Source of the DNA: Lucifuga dentata
Taxonomy: Eukaryota; Chordata; Actinopteri; Ophidiiformes; Bythitidae
Direction: 5' to 3'
DNA: 64,000 bases
NCBI GenBank assembly: GCA_014773175.1
Contig: VXCM01000402.1
Span: 94,281-158,280, forward strand
Part shown: piece by piece, positions 26,847 through 38,900 of the stretch
Layout of the letters: every line of letters starts with the position of its first letter
Numbering within the stretch: the first letter of the stretch is position 1
Program-made: the position numbers and the translations under genes
Notes under the pieces: model-generated
Seen by the model: only the letters and a program-made list of their open reading frames with translations
Database searches by the model: none
Told to the model about the DNA's origin: nothing

Positions 26847-29800
26847 CCCTTTGTGCTCTGTCCTCCGTGTGCAGATGAAGCCATCCGTCCGCCTGCTGTT
26901 AATCAATGTTGCTGCTTAGGCGCGATTGATGACGCCTCAATGCGCCACTTTTTATATGAGCTGTTGGCATGCATTTTATTACACTGCAGCACCTCTTTAT
27001 ATTTATATATACGTATATATATATGGATTTATATACGTATATATATGACAAAGCAGAAACTTGGCTGCGTAGAGACACAGCATAAAGTGTCTCTCTGCTG
27101 TGCTGAAAGTATTCGAGGAGGAAATGAAAATGCAGCAGCGGTCAATGAGGTGATATTGAGCTGTAATTGTTGGTAATGTTGGTCGATAAATCTATCTAAT
27201 CAAGGTCTCACGCTCACGCTAATGAGAGTTTGACCTCAGTACTCTCAGTGGGTTGCTGTTGTTGTTGTCCCAATTTAATTCTTTTGTTCTCCATATTCTA
27301 CGGCACCGTATTGCTGCATAACAAATTATTCCGTTTTAACAAGAGACGTTTATCGTTGTAACAACATGCCAGCATTTTGTGTTTTAATGAGAAACTTTCC
27401 TGTTATTACACAAGACCAACATTTAGGGTTATCATGAGAAACAAAATTATGTTGTTAAATTAAGTGATGTTTCTAGTTATTAAAAGCGATATTTTCATGC
27501 TAGGTGACCTATAAAATAGTTTTTTTCTACTCTACAGACAAAATTATGATGTTACAATGCAAACATTTCTTATTTTAACAAGATAATTTAATATCTCATT
27601 ATATCGCAAAACATTTCTTGTTTAAACGAGATAACTTCATATCTCATCATAACCTAAAATGTTGGTTTTGTGTCATAACAAGAAAGTTTTCTTCTTAAAA
27701 TAGAATAATTTGGTATGTAGTAATAATAAGAAAAATTTGTCATTATTACATGAAAGTGCTTGATAAAAAGTCATTATAGTGAAAATTTTCTCATAAAGAG
27801 CAATCGGGCAATTTTTTTATTAGCATGGTGGCAGCAATTTGCTACTATACATATGTAATGCAGAGGAGACTAAGAGAAAAAGGTTTGATTTTTTTGTAAA
27901 GTTTGCATTGGTTTCTGGTGGCAGCTGTATCTACATGGAGAATGTGTGAACAGCAGTCAGGAGGCCGAACAGAACTTCATCACCATCTTACACATGTTCC
28001 TCGCTTCCTAATTACTCCACGCGGTAGAGGAAACGCCAGCATCCAAATGTTTAGCTGTGCACTGAAGTCATGGAAATAAACAGCTTCTCTTCTCATCTTA
28101 CAAAACTTCACTCTACTGAGCCTTTTCCTCTGCTGTCTCTTCTTTCTATCCCTCCTCTCCTGTCCTTCCATCTCTGTGGCTGAGCTTCCTGTCACCCTCA
28201 ACCTGCCTGTCTCTCCATCTGTTTCACTCTCCACCTCTTCATCCGCCCTGCCTACGCCTGCAGTCACTCGTCCGACCTTCCTCCCATTTCTGGCACACGA
28301 GCACAGGTCAGCCTTTAATCAGCAGCAAATGAGTTGACCATCATTAGATTCTTCCAAAATCAAGAGCACAATGAAGGTTGATGAGAAAGTCAGAGCTTTA
28401 GTGCTTTAGTGTCTCAGATAAAAAGCGTTACAGATACATGTTGTATCTGTATCTAGTAGCTGCAGCGTGCTTTGCTTTCTTTTAAGAAACAGTAGCAAAA
28501 AAGCAACAAATAGCAAAGGTCATAGACCAGATTCATGGGAATTATTTTGAGTTCAATTTTAAACACCTGGAGCCTGTAAGGAAGTCCAAAATGCCTTATG
28601 GTACAATTCTGTGTATGTGTGCATATTGGTGTCCACATTAAACTTTCATAAATTGGACAGAAACTTATGAAGGGTGTTTACATACTAGTGCAGTGGCCGT
28701 TAAAAACATGGCTGTTCGGACTGGGTTGGACTTTATGGCGTGCACTGCAGCCTGCCATAAGTGGCTGTGGAGCGGCATGTATGCCGCCGTGCCCGGAGCG
28801 TATCCTGCTGCACCGACTACTTTTTAGTGGCTCAATTCGAGAACCGCTCATCCAAACAACTTCGCACGTGACACTGCATGTCCTTAGGTCCTGAGCAATG
28901 AAAATGCCGAATTTCATCTTCATACAGTGCCGGGTTCTAGAGATGTTGGTGCCACAGATAGCTGGACAGAGCTGTCTGTGGCACTAATTTCTGGCTTTAT
29001 AGTTAGATACAGTCTAATACAGGCTAGCAAAACCAGGAATTCCCTGAAGGCCTTTTTGACAGTAGTAATACTTCATAAATTAAAAAAAAATACCTGTTGA
29101 CAATGCAGTGTTCACTGACCTAGAATCAGAAGAAGTGTGTTATTATGCACTTTAAACGCTGAGCTACTGCAGTGCATCATGAAGTTTATGAAAACTAATA
29201 TAGCTGATTCCTAACAACCTAGCAGTTATAAAAGGAGCAGTGTTGGTGTGTGTGTGTGTGTAAGCAGGCGCTGGTGCTCTTCTGAGCATTTCCACCCAAA
29301 ATTTCATCGGTTCAGAACCAAAAAAACTTGGTTTCCCATTTGGAACCAGAGAATAGCAGGACCTGAAGTGGGAACTGTGATGACATCATAAGTGGGCGTG
29401 TATTATTCTACCTCAGCAAAAGTGGAAAAACAGTAGAAGTAGAAGTTTGTTCAGCAAGTAGTCTTACGTGACAGCCACAGTTGGTTCATGTAACTCTTTT
29501 AATACTATGAATAAGATGATAAAAAGCTTTCATTGGTTCAGATGCGGTCCGCCATCGTGCTTGTTTTCACTGATCTCAAACACCCAGTTTATATTAAGTT
29601 TCATGTAAAAGTGTGATACTCGCAATCTGGAAGGTTGATCATTGGATTTCTATATGATGATGGCTGAACAAGGGAGCGAGCCACGTAGCTTTCATTTGAA
29701 CTGTGACACAAGCCAGCCAGGTTAGCCACACTTAGCTTAGCCCATGCAGATAATATGATGTGGATATATGATTGATTAATCAGTTATGCTGTATTTCTGC

Positions 29801-32800
29801 CCTCAACTTGGGAAGCGTGAGTTTACAGACAAAGTGTAGGTGAGGAGATCTAGACATTAGAACAGGAAATGCTATTTCTTATCATTCAGTTCAGTATTTT
29901 ATGATGGCGTAGCCTGATAACCATAGACAAATGACACCATTTATCAGCTCTGGGCTTCCGTAGATCCTCACCAAATACACGTTTGTTTCTGCTTAGAATA
30001 GTTGATTATTAAAAAAAAAAAAAAAAATGAAGGCCTACTTGTCAGAGTTAATATGAATAAGTAGCAGCAGCATGTTAGGCCTGAATAATGATCATGTGCT
30101 TAATACCTATATACTAACTAGATTCATTCATACTTGTGACATTTATTGTTTTAATCGCTGAATTATTTCAGCGCTGTGAAAATGATGTCAGTCGTAGGCC
30201 TTTTCCACAAAGACAGACACGTAGTAGACCAACTGGAGGACATGTTACAGGCATCTTTCAACTTTTATTTTGATTAAAAACCATTTGTGTCTCATTTATG
30301 CTGAGCTGGATTGTGGAGGGAGAGAAGAGTCATCACGGCTTTATTATCGCTCTCAGGGGCTTCTCTGGACTTTGGTGCTGCTCAGCACTTCTGACGTGTC
30401 TGCCGGCTGAAGGCTAAGGGGCTTTTATTTCTTATCCACATACCTTAGCGTTGCCTTCTTCTTGCCTTATGTCTTGAAGTGTTTCCTACCAATGCAAAAT
30501 GACCGCAAGGCTGCATCTAAGAAAGCTGTATGACAGCTGTTTTTTTTTTTAGATCTGTGTTTCCAAAGGGCAGATTTGGACTTAGAGTGTGAGTGAAGGA
30601 TAAAGGTGGGTGGGTTTGACTGTAAGCATAGATGCAGGTGGAGCTGTGAGTCAGGCTCTGTGCGTGTGGAGGAGTAATCCAAGCTCAGGGAGGCATCACG
30701 CGAGATGTTTCATGTTTATGCAGAGTAGAGAGACCTTTTAAATCAAATGATCAATCCTTTACTCCGCCAGCTGGACCTGACTGGCTCATTGCCCAGAAGC
30801 TTGGCCCGTGGTGTCATTGCCTCCCCAGAAGATCTACCACAAGGCTTTACTGGAAACCAGAGTGCAGCGAAGGAATCGGACAGGGTTATTTCTGTTGTGT
30901 GTTACTTTGCTGACACCCCCCCAAAAACAATAAAAAACATACAGTTAAATATTTGGGCATTGTCTTAGATTCCCAACTATCATTCAAGTTTCATATCAAA
31001 CAAACTGTTACTAAAATAAAATTCAATGTCCAACTTCAGATTTGTCAGAAGTTCCGTGTCATTTTCTGCTGCGAAGATGTATTTTGATGCCATGATTCTT
31101 TCACATATTACTTATTGCATCACCAGCTGGTCACAAGCCAATCAGATGACTTTAAAAAGTCTAGAAACCTTATTTAAGCAGTCAGTAAAAATTCTTGATA
31201 AAAAAACAAACCATTTTCATCATTGCAATATCTTGAGCAAACATAAACTTCTGAATTGGAAAAATTTAGTCTACTTTGAGAACAACTGCAAACACAACAA
31301 CTCATGGCGTTTTCAAGAGAGACTGTATCATTAAGTTAAAAAACAGTGCATTTGGCCATCTGCCTTTTCAGTTCAAGCTGCACAACAATGGAATTCTACA
31401 GCAGCATACATTAGAGCTCTCAGTACCTTTAATTCATTTGCTGAGGAACTAAAGAAATGGCTGATAGACAATCAAATTTGCGAACATTGATTTCTACATT
31501 TGCAGGGTGGAGGAAGGGATTTGTTTATTCCTGTCAGATCGGGTAATGGAAATGTCAGATCTGTCTTTTGAAATATATGTGATTTTATGATATGTGATTT
31601 CTGTAGAATTGTTATTGATTTCTTGTTGATGTGTTTAGAAGTATTTTATGAATCTGTATTTTATGTAATGTATTATGTGGTTTAATTATTTTATATTGTA
31701 GGTAGCCATCTTGTCATCTTGGCATGGGACTACGGATGAAAATTAGTCAGGTTTGGCTAAGTCTGGCACATTTACATTTTATTGTTTATTAATGTGCATT
31801 GTCCCATTGTGAATAAATAAATAAAAATAAAAAAATACCTACATATATATACTGTATATCCTCCATACTGTGAGCAGGACCAGGGCAAAGGAATATTCTG
31901 ATTTAGAGGTGTGGGATGGCGGGGTGAAAAAGATGTTCTGCTCTTTGGCTTAATGCTGACACACACTTCAGTTTCACTTCCACACGCTGTAAAACGAGTG
32001 GGTAGTTTTCAGCCGTATTATTAGTGTTGCTATTATTTGCGCTTCTTTAGTGTTAACGGCTGCGAAGTTGAGAAACACAACAGAGTAAAAGGCATGAAAA
32101 CAATCTGGTCTCAGCTTGAAGAGGCCAAATTGAAGGAAAGAAGAGCAGACGGTGGCTAATAAAAAGTAGCACGCTGTGTTATCTTTGGAATGCTAAATGC
32201 TAATCTTTGACAAAGTGGTCCTGATACTTTATTTTATGGGGGGGCCAGAATGATTGGCTGTGTTGAATCCAGTTTCGAGGCTTGTTAAAATGTTCCAATG
32301 AAGGGCGTTTGAAGCAGCGGCGTCCAGTCGCTCAGATAATCGCACATGCTTTATATTTTTTGGGGGGGAACGCTCTCACTTTTAGATAAGGGAATTTTCT
32401 GGAGATGATGAATAATTTCGTCTTGGCCTCCTGCGGAAGCCTGACTTCGCCTCTCCGTTTGATAAGTCACGTGTTTTCTGCCACCAGCCTCTCAACACTT
32501 TTTCGCCAAACTGCAGAAAGTACAATTCCCCTCATCCTGTCATCACCATGACAACACGTGTCATCTCAGTTTATGTGCTGGAGAATATAATCAGGTTGTC
32601 GCAGGCAACTGTTGGTTGCTGAGTGCATCAGTTGATTGGAAGGGAAAGCAGCGGGGAGGTTGGAGGAGAGAGGGGGAGGAGGGGAACCCCTAAGGCAGAG
32701 TGAGTACTCCCCTGACCTATTTAGATCATGGAGACAGGCCTTTATTACTGTTACACAGGTCCCCGACTGCATCCTTCTCACCTTAGAGTGGATCTCCTGA

Positions 32801-33526
32801 TGGAAGTTGGTGGCTGATGTTTATTGCCATACCTAACGAGCCCTGATGAAATCTGTGTGACGACTGCAGCCGCGGCTGTTAAGAGTGTAGCAGAACAAAC
32901 CTCTGCTTTGTCGTTCCTTTCCCATCTGTTACAGGCTAGCGTGAAATGAATGTTGGATACGGTTTCTCAGGACTGATTTATCCCGACTTGACTGGCTTTT
33001 GGCAGCGACAGGTGGATTCTCCCGCTGTAGATCCGATCCATGTGCTGCCGTAATGGATGCACGGTATTGATATACCGAATGTGTTTACAAATGATCAGCC
33101 TGGCTGAACGTGTCTGGTGCTAATTGCTATTGATGATTAAAAGCCTGTTGGAAAAGGCTGGTACCGCTGATCGACCCGCAGATCTCCTGCTTGTATCAGA
33201 TTATGCAATCCATTCTGTCCTGATAAGTTAGTGTGTTTTCAGAGGTTTATGCAGAAATTTTTCCTAAGAAGTTACGTTTTCAGGCTTTAAAGGACCGTAC
33301 TGGTGATTTTGTATGTTTAAGCCCAATAAATACTACCTGCATGCACGTTATATTACTGATAACCATTTTCCAAAATATAAAACTATGTATGGGAAACTAT
33401 GTTTCCCATACATAGTCTCTACTTGGGCGGCCTGCCCAGGTTGATTGTAAAATCAAATCCAAATCACGGGACGGAAGGTAGACCCAGCATTAAAAAAAAA
33501 TACAACTGCGACACTGCTGTCTCCTT

Positions 33527-33575
<49 letters not shown>

Positions 33576-35885
33576 AGCAGCCAGATCATTATTTCTAATT
33601 TTAAAATATATGTAACCTCCATGCTTCTCACCAAAGTTTCCCTCTGCTGTGTTACAGTTAATTAGTTTCTTTAGTTTTCCTTTAAAACCCCGCTGAGGTC
33701 AAATGAAAACACGCTCCTTGTGTTATCATGGTTGCCTAGCAACTAGTAGTATACAGCCTGGTAGCATTTTCAACTAGATCTGAGTGGGTTTTTTTTTGCT
33801 TTTTCTTTTCTTTCCAAATAGCCATGTTAAACTTTTGTTGGAATCTTCTATTCCACAGTTATCCATTTTTTAAAAAAAATTTTTTAGGAGGGGGGGGCTT
33901 GGATACACAGCGTGCCTGCCCACAAGTACATTTTCAACCTGTGGGAAACATTGAAAACCATATTTATTTTCCTGTTATTTTGCCAAATCCCTTAATCATT
34001 CAAAATCAAATGTTCAGGTGATACACTCACCTTAACATTCAAGATTTTACCTGATAACACTTCCATCTGAGTGTAGAAGGCAAAGACATTTCTAATTTCT
34101 CAGTAAAAGCTGATTTCTCCTGGGACTACATTCCCTGGTGGAGACGTATATTTTCTTCCATGCAGCTCTTTGTTGGACCGGTTTAATAAAGTTATTTTGA
34201 CAAAAAAAAAAAAAAAAAAAATGTAATTGACTCTGTGTTTGCTGTGATTGATTATTTATCTCAAGAACATTTCAAGTGTCTAAGTTGATTTTAATGGCGT
34301 GCTGGAATGAACTGAAATCAATGGCAGTCTGGAAGGCAGTAAAAACAATTCTAATATGTACTGCTCCAGTAGTATGTTTTGTAAATAGTTGTCAGTAACG
34401 TACCGTGCTTGTGTATAGTGGGCTCAAACATGCAAAACCACTGGTATAGTCCTTTAATGACATAGTGTTTGGTATTTTGAAATGACTTATCCTTCAGCTG
34501 AGCTGGCATAATGCCTTTCACTAGCGCAGGTTTTTGTTGGAGAGTTGGACAGATGCTCAGTTCAAGACGTCAGTCGTTTGTTTTAGCGCAGGGAGAGAAA
34601 CGAGTGTTTAGCAGAGCTGAGTTAAGAGCAGAGAAGTAATGCAGCTTCAGAGTGCTTCTCATCGCGTCTGATAGAATAATATGAAATCAAGACCGTTTGC
34701 TTGGAGCACTTTGGAAAGTAAAAGTGTCAATGGAACGTCAGAACAGATTAAAAGCCTTCGCACCCTGCTCCCCTCTCCTTTTTCCAATGCCTTTCTCCAT
34801 TTCTCTCCCCTTATCTCTTTATCTCTTGCTGCTTAGACTATCTACTTTCATCTGTCCTCTTCACACTGCTCCTTGTCTTCCCCCTCCCGCTCTGTCTGAG
34901 GGGCCTAAGATGGAGTGGCTCCGTCGCACAGAGCTCATACTTAATTAGGCTCGGCATTGTCACACATGGAGGAGCCAGAGCTGCAGCTAAAGCCAGTGGG
35001 GAAGCAAAGACAGAGATGGAGATCTGGAAACAGTTGGTGTCAATCTGTCGCCTGCTGCTGACAAAACCAGTTACAGTCTCCTGTTCTGCTAAAGCCCGTA
35101 CACAGGAAAACTTTGCTGAAGTGTCACAATGGGCAAACACAAAACACGAGCATTTCTGTCTCATACTCTAGTTTTATGCAGATCAGAATCTATTATTCAT
35201 CAGCGCACCACATTTAAGTTGATCTCTTATGCTATAAGTAGAAGTCTAAGGCGTGTCAGCATCATCAGACATGTTTACGCTGCCCATTGGAGCAGCGACT
35301 TGGCTTGCAATATAATGGTAATCTGCATAGTCTCTCGCCCTGCCGGTGTGAAACATCCTCCCAGCTTAGCCGTGTGCATACAGCCATTCAGACGAGAATC
35401 TTTTTCTCTCCGTCTCTCCCTCGCTGCGCTTGACATAAAAAGAGAAAATCCCATTTCATCCGTGACATTCTGCCTGTGTAGCAGAAACATACAGGGACTA
35501 TACATCAAAGCCAGGCGGCGTGCACGGCGAGGAGAGGAGCCATAATAACTAACCATAATGTACTGCCACGAAGAAGGAATATTGAAGTTATTATTCCAAG
35601 TATATACCCCGCACCAAATGTATTATAGAGCTGCGCTGAGAGTATGAAGCTCATATTGTGTTATTAATTTTTTTTTTTTTTTTTTTTTNTTTTTTTTTTT
35701 TTTTTTTTGCACAGGCAATTAATTCAGGACTGGACTTAATTGGTTAATCAATCTATCACTGCTTTATGACTTAATATTCTATTTCTCTTGGCAGGTTCCA
35801 CATACAGCGTTCTCTCCACCATGCCCTCTGACTCAGAAAGCAGCAGCTCCCTCAGCAGCGTTGGTATGTGCAGTGAACCACAATC

Positions 35886-35927
<42 letters not shown>

Positions 35928-38900
35928 CCTCCAGTATCTACGAGGATCTCTACAGCACACCATGCCAGTAGAAAAGTTAGATAAAATACATCATCATTGG
36001 CTGATTCCTGGCAGGTTACAGAGTTCACAAAGTCTGTTTTTATTTCAATTTTGCTTTAAAGGAGCATACCGGTGTTTTTTCCATGTTTGAGCCCAATAAA
36101 TACTACCCACATACATGTTATATTACTGCCAACCATTTTCTAAAACATAGAACCATATTTTAGTTTTCCTGTTATTTTGCCACACACCATGTATACTCGA
36201 GTATAAACCGGGTTTTTATTACTAAATTTCACAAAGCAAATTGGGGGGTCGGCTTATACACGAAAAATTCAAATTTGATCCCAGAGAACGAAATTTCCAG
36301 GGGTGGGAATACTACCCATTACCTTTACCCATGGAAAATAGTTTAAATCATACTTTAGAATGAGATATTTTCTGAGTAAACATCTTTTCCAGCATATTTT
36401 GCGGCGGTTATTTGTGGCAGCCAGTAAACGCTGTCATGATTGATCAATTATAGTAATCAGCTACTGAAATGAATATCATCTTTACCAGTACTGATACGTG
36501 GATTATTTTCAGAAAATCACAGGAATACTATGATAATACCCAGAAAAACAGGTAATTTGCTAAACAAATAAATTGATGGAACAACATCAGGGGGTCAACT
36601 TATACATGAGATCAGCTTACACTTGAGTACATACGGTACCCTAATCTTTCAAAAATCAAATATTCAGGTTATTTACCTGAAAATTTAATGTTTCGCCTGC
36701 TAACACATCCATCCAATTGTAGAAGGAGCGGTTGTTTTTCATTTTCGGTAAAAACTGTCTTCTCCTGGGACTGGCAGAGACATATTTTAATCCGTTTAGC
36801 TCCGTGTTGGACGGATAAATTAACTTCAACAAAAAATAAAAATGAAGTTTGGTTTGCTGTGTTGGATTCTTTATTTCACGCATGTTTCAAGGTTCTACAA
36901 GTTGACTTTTATGGCGTACTGAAATCAAATGAAATTAATGGCAGTCTGGAAGGTAGGAAAAACAAATCTAAAATGTCGGAAAACCGTTGGCAGTAATGTA
37001 ATATGTATGCAGGATGGATTTATTGGGCTCAAACATGCAAATAACCAGTCTGCTCCTTTAAGACCCACATTGTTGCAATGGCAGAGGGAAGAAACATGCT
37101 CTCCCTGTCCTCGTCTTTCCCTCAAGGAAGTTTGCTGTCCCTAGTTTTGACAGATGTCCAGGTGACTCAGCTTTGTTACATAAACCTCCAAAAGGGCCAA
37201 ATGTTGAGACAGAGACGAGCATAATCCTCTGATTTCCTGCCCTGCTACCGCTACCGTGGGTGTCCTGTCCTATAAAGAAAACAGCCCCTGAAAATGACTG
37301 AATCATGTCGAATATGCATCTTGTCCTTAGTCCTCAGTATTTGTTGATCTCAGTGAGGTGAATTTTATTCTGGACCTTCATAAAACCAGGCAAGTCTCCC
37401 AGAAAACACAGCCACCATAAATAAATTACAGCAGTGTGAGTTACTAATGCTTTGCAAAGACCTCTGATTCTTTAACACTCCAGACACGAGCGTCTGCACA
37501 ACCGCTTAAACAGAGTAAAATAATATCTGGAGACCTTGGTTAAAACCAGACAGAAAGTAGCAGAATTCCAAATCCTCTTTGCTGCTTCTGATTTTCTTGT
37601 CAGAAATTACTGATGGGAAACCATGTAAATCCAAGGTAATGTTCTGCAAATTTGCAGCTGAGAGTTATGAGAAAACCTTAACAGATTATATCAGACTTCC
37701 ATAGTTGGCGTTTGCTGCCGTGACCATTTACTGAAATACATTCAGAAAATCTGCGGCTGACCTCTTTAGCTGCTTAAGTGTAACGGTACTTTTTATATTT
37801 GGAAAACATGACTGTCTCCCTTTGGTCCTCATATCATTGTTTAGCTATACATGCAGCTTCTGAATATGTTAATATATCTTTTCCATTCTGTGCCAGTCAG
37901 TAACTCTAGCATGCTGTAATGTGCTCATTGTCACAGGTTCGCCTGTTAACGGCGAAGCGTCCTCCCCGCCCCCAGCCATCAACGACAACCGCCCATCCGG
38001 TGACAACCTGGACACCATCTTGTTTCAGCTCCGCCAGGTGACCAGGGAGAGGGACGAGCTCCGCAAGCGCCTGGCCTTGGCATCGCCCGGGACCACCTTC
38101 GACGACTGCAGGTGCAAATTGTTTCCCGCCTGCCAAGTCGTTGTTTTCCCAGTAACGCTTTTATTTAGAGGATGTCTATGAATCTGTCTGCTGCGATTAT
38201 TGATGTTCTTTTGGCCTAAATGTAATACATCATCAGACCCAAGTATTGACTCAGACCTGAGATTTATTGCTCTCAGTGCAGCAAAGTTTATGATTGGTAA
38301 TGTTTACTCTTAGTCACTGAATTCTCTGCTGTCAGGAAGAATGTTGACTCTACCTTAGAGAGAGGCTGTTTAATTAAATTAAATGTGCTCCAGTTATCAA
38401 ATATTCCATATGCAGCAGATGATAGCTGAGCAAAGTTACATACGCAGTACACACTTGTCCTGTGCTCTGCCTGCGTGTTTGCCTGTAATAATGTTTGTTT
38501 TTATCTTATGAATTCTCACACAATGTCAAGCTTCGCCGCTGTCTTTTCTAATCTCCCCTCTGTGCCGCTTTTGGCTCCTGCGTTCACGTGCGGGGTTGCT
38601 GGTTAGAATGCTTGATTCCTTGCCGCTTTTCTCCCGAAGGCCAAACTCCAAAGCCAGCCACGATTACGAGCGTCTGAAGAGTCAGTGCATGAGGGCCATG
38701 GCAGACCTGCAGTCGCTCCAAAACCAGCACACCAAAACGCTCAAGAGGCGCGAGGAGGCCGTCAAAGAGGCCGACTTCTACCAGTCAGTATTCATCACGC
38801 TAAACACCTTGGTGCCTTTGTCTTTCCTGTTGCTAATCAAGAAGTCTTTAGTAGGAATTCAGTTTTGATGTTTACCTGTATTGTGGAGTCTTAAATGCAA

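Larger units (their letters stand above)
33287..34457. mobile_element. TTAA-type MITE copy 5, interrupted by other sequence
   Basis: Starts AGGACCGTACTGGTGATTTT at 33291 after TTAA and ends GGTATAGTCCT at 34453 before TTAA. About 33389-33940 is foreign to the family and includes a perfect hairpin (33382-33416) and (CA)n. An A-run at 34202-34220 lies in the interior. Confidence 0.78.
23194..35794 (+). other. dlg5 intron 1 (12.6 kb)
   Basis: Contains TTAA-type MITE copies 4a/4b (25356-26085) and 5 (33287-34457), a truncated LINE (about 30900-31835), an inverted repeat near 28952-28984, a diverged tandem repeat near 27540-27680, (CT)n at about 26808-26841 and a T-run with N at 35689. No other gene was recognised; open frames here look accidental. 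Confidence 0.8.
35864..37936 (+). other. dlg5 intron 2
   Basis: Starts with (TG)n 26 bp after the donor, then holds MITE copy 6 (36056-37061) with a second transposon inside it. The last 870 bp contain nothing I recognise. Confidence 0.8.

Noticed and set aside
27980..28267. Arg/Glu-rich minus-strand frame in dlg5 intron 1
   Set aside because: Arises from a CT-rich low-complexity stretch; no splice or promoter context.
33399..33665. Short frame following the hairpin in dlg5 intron 1
   Set aside because: Dominated by a (CA)n tract and MITE-derived sequence.
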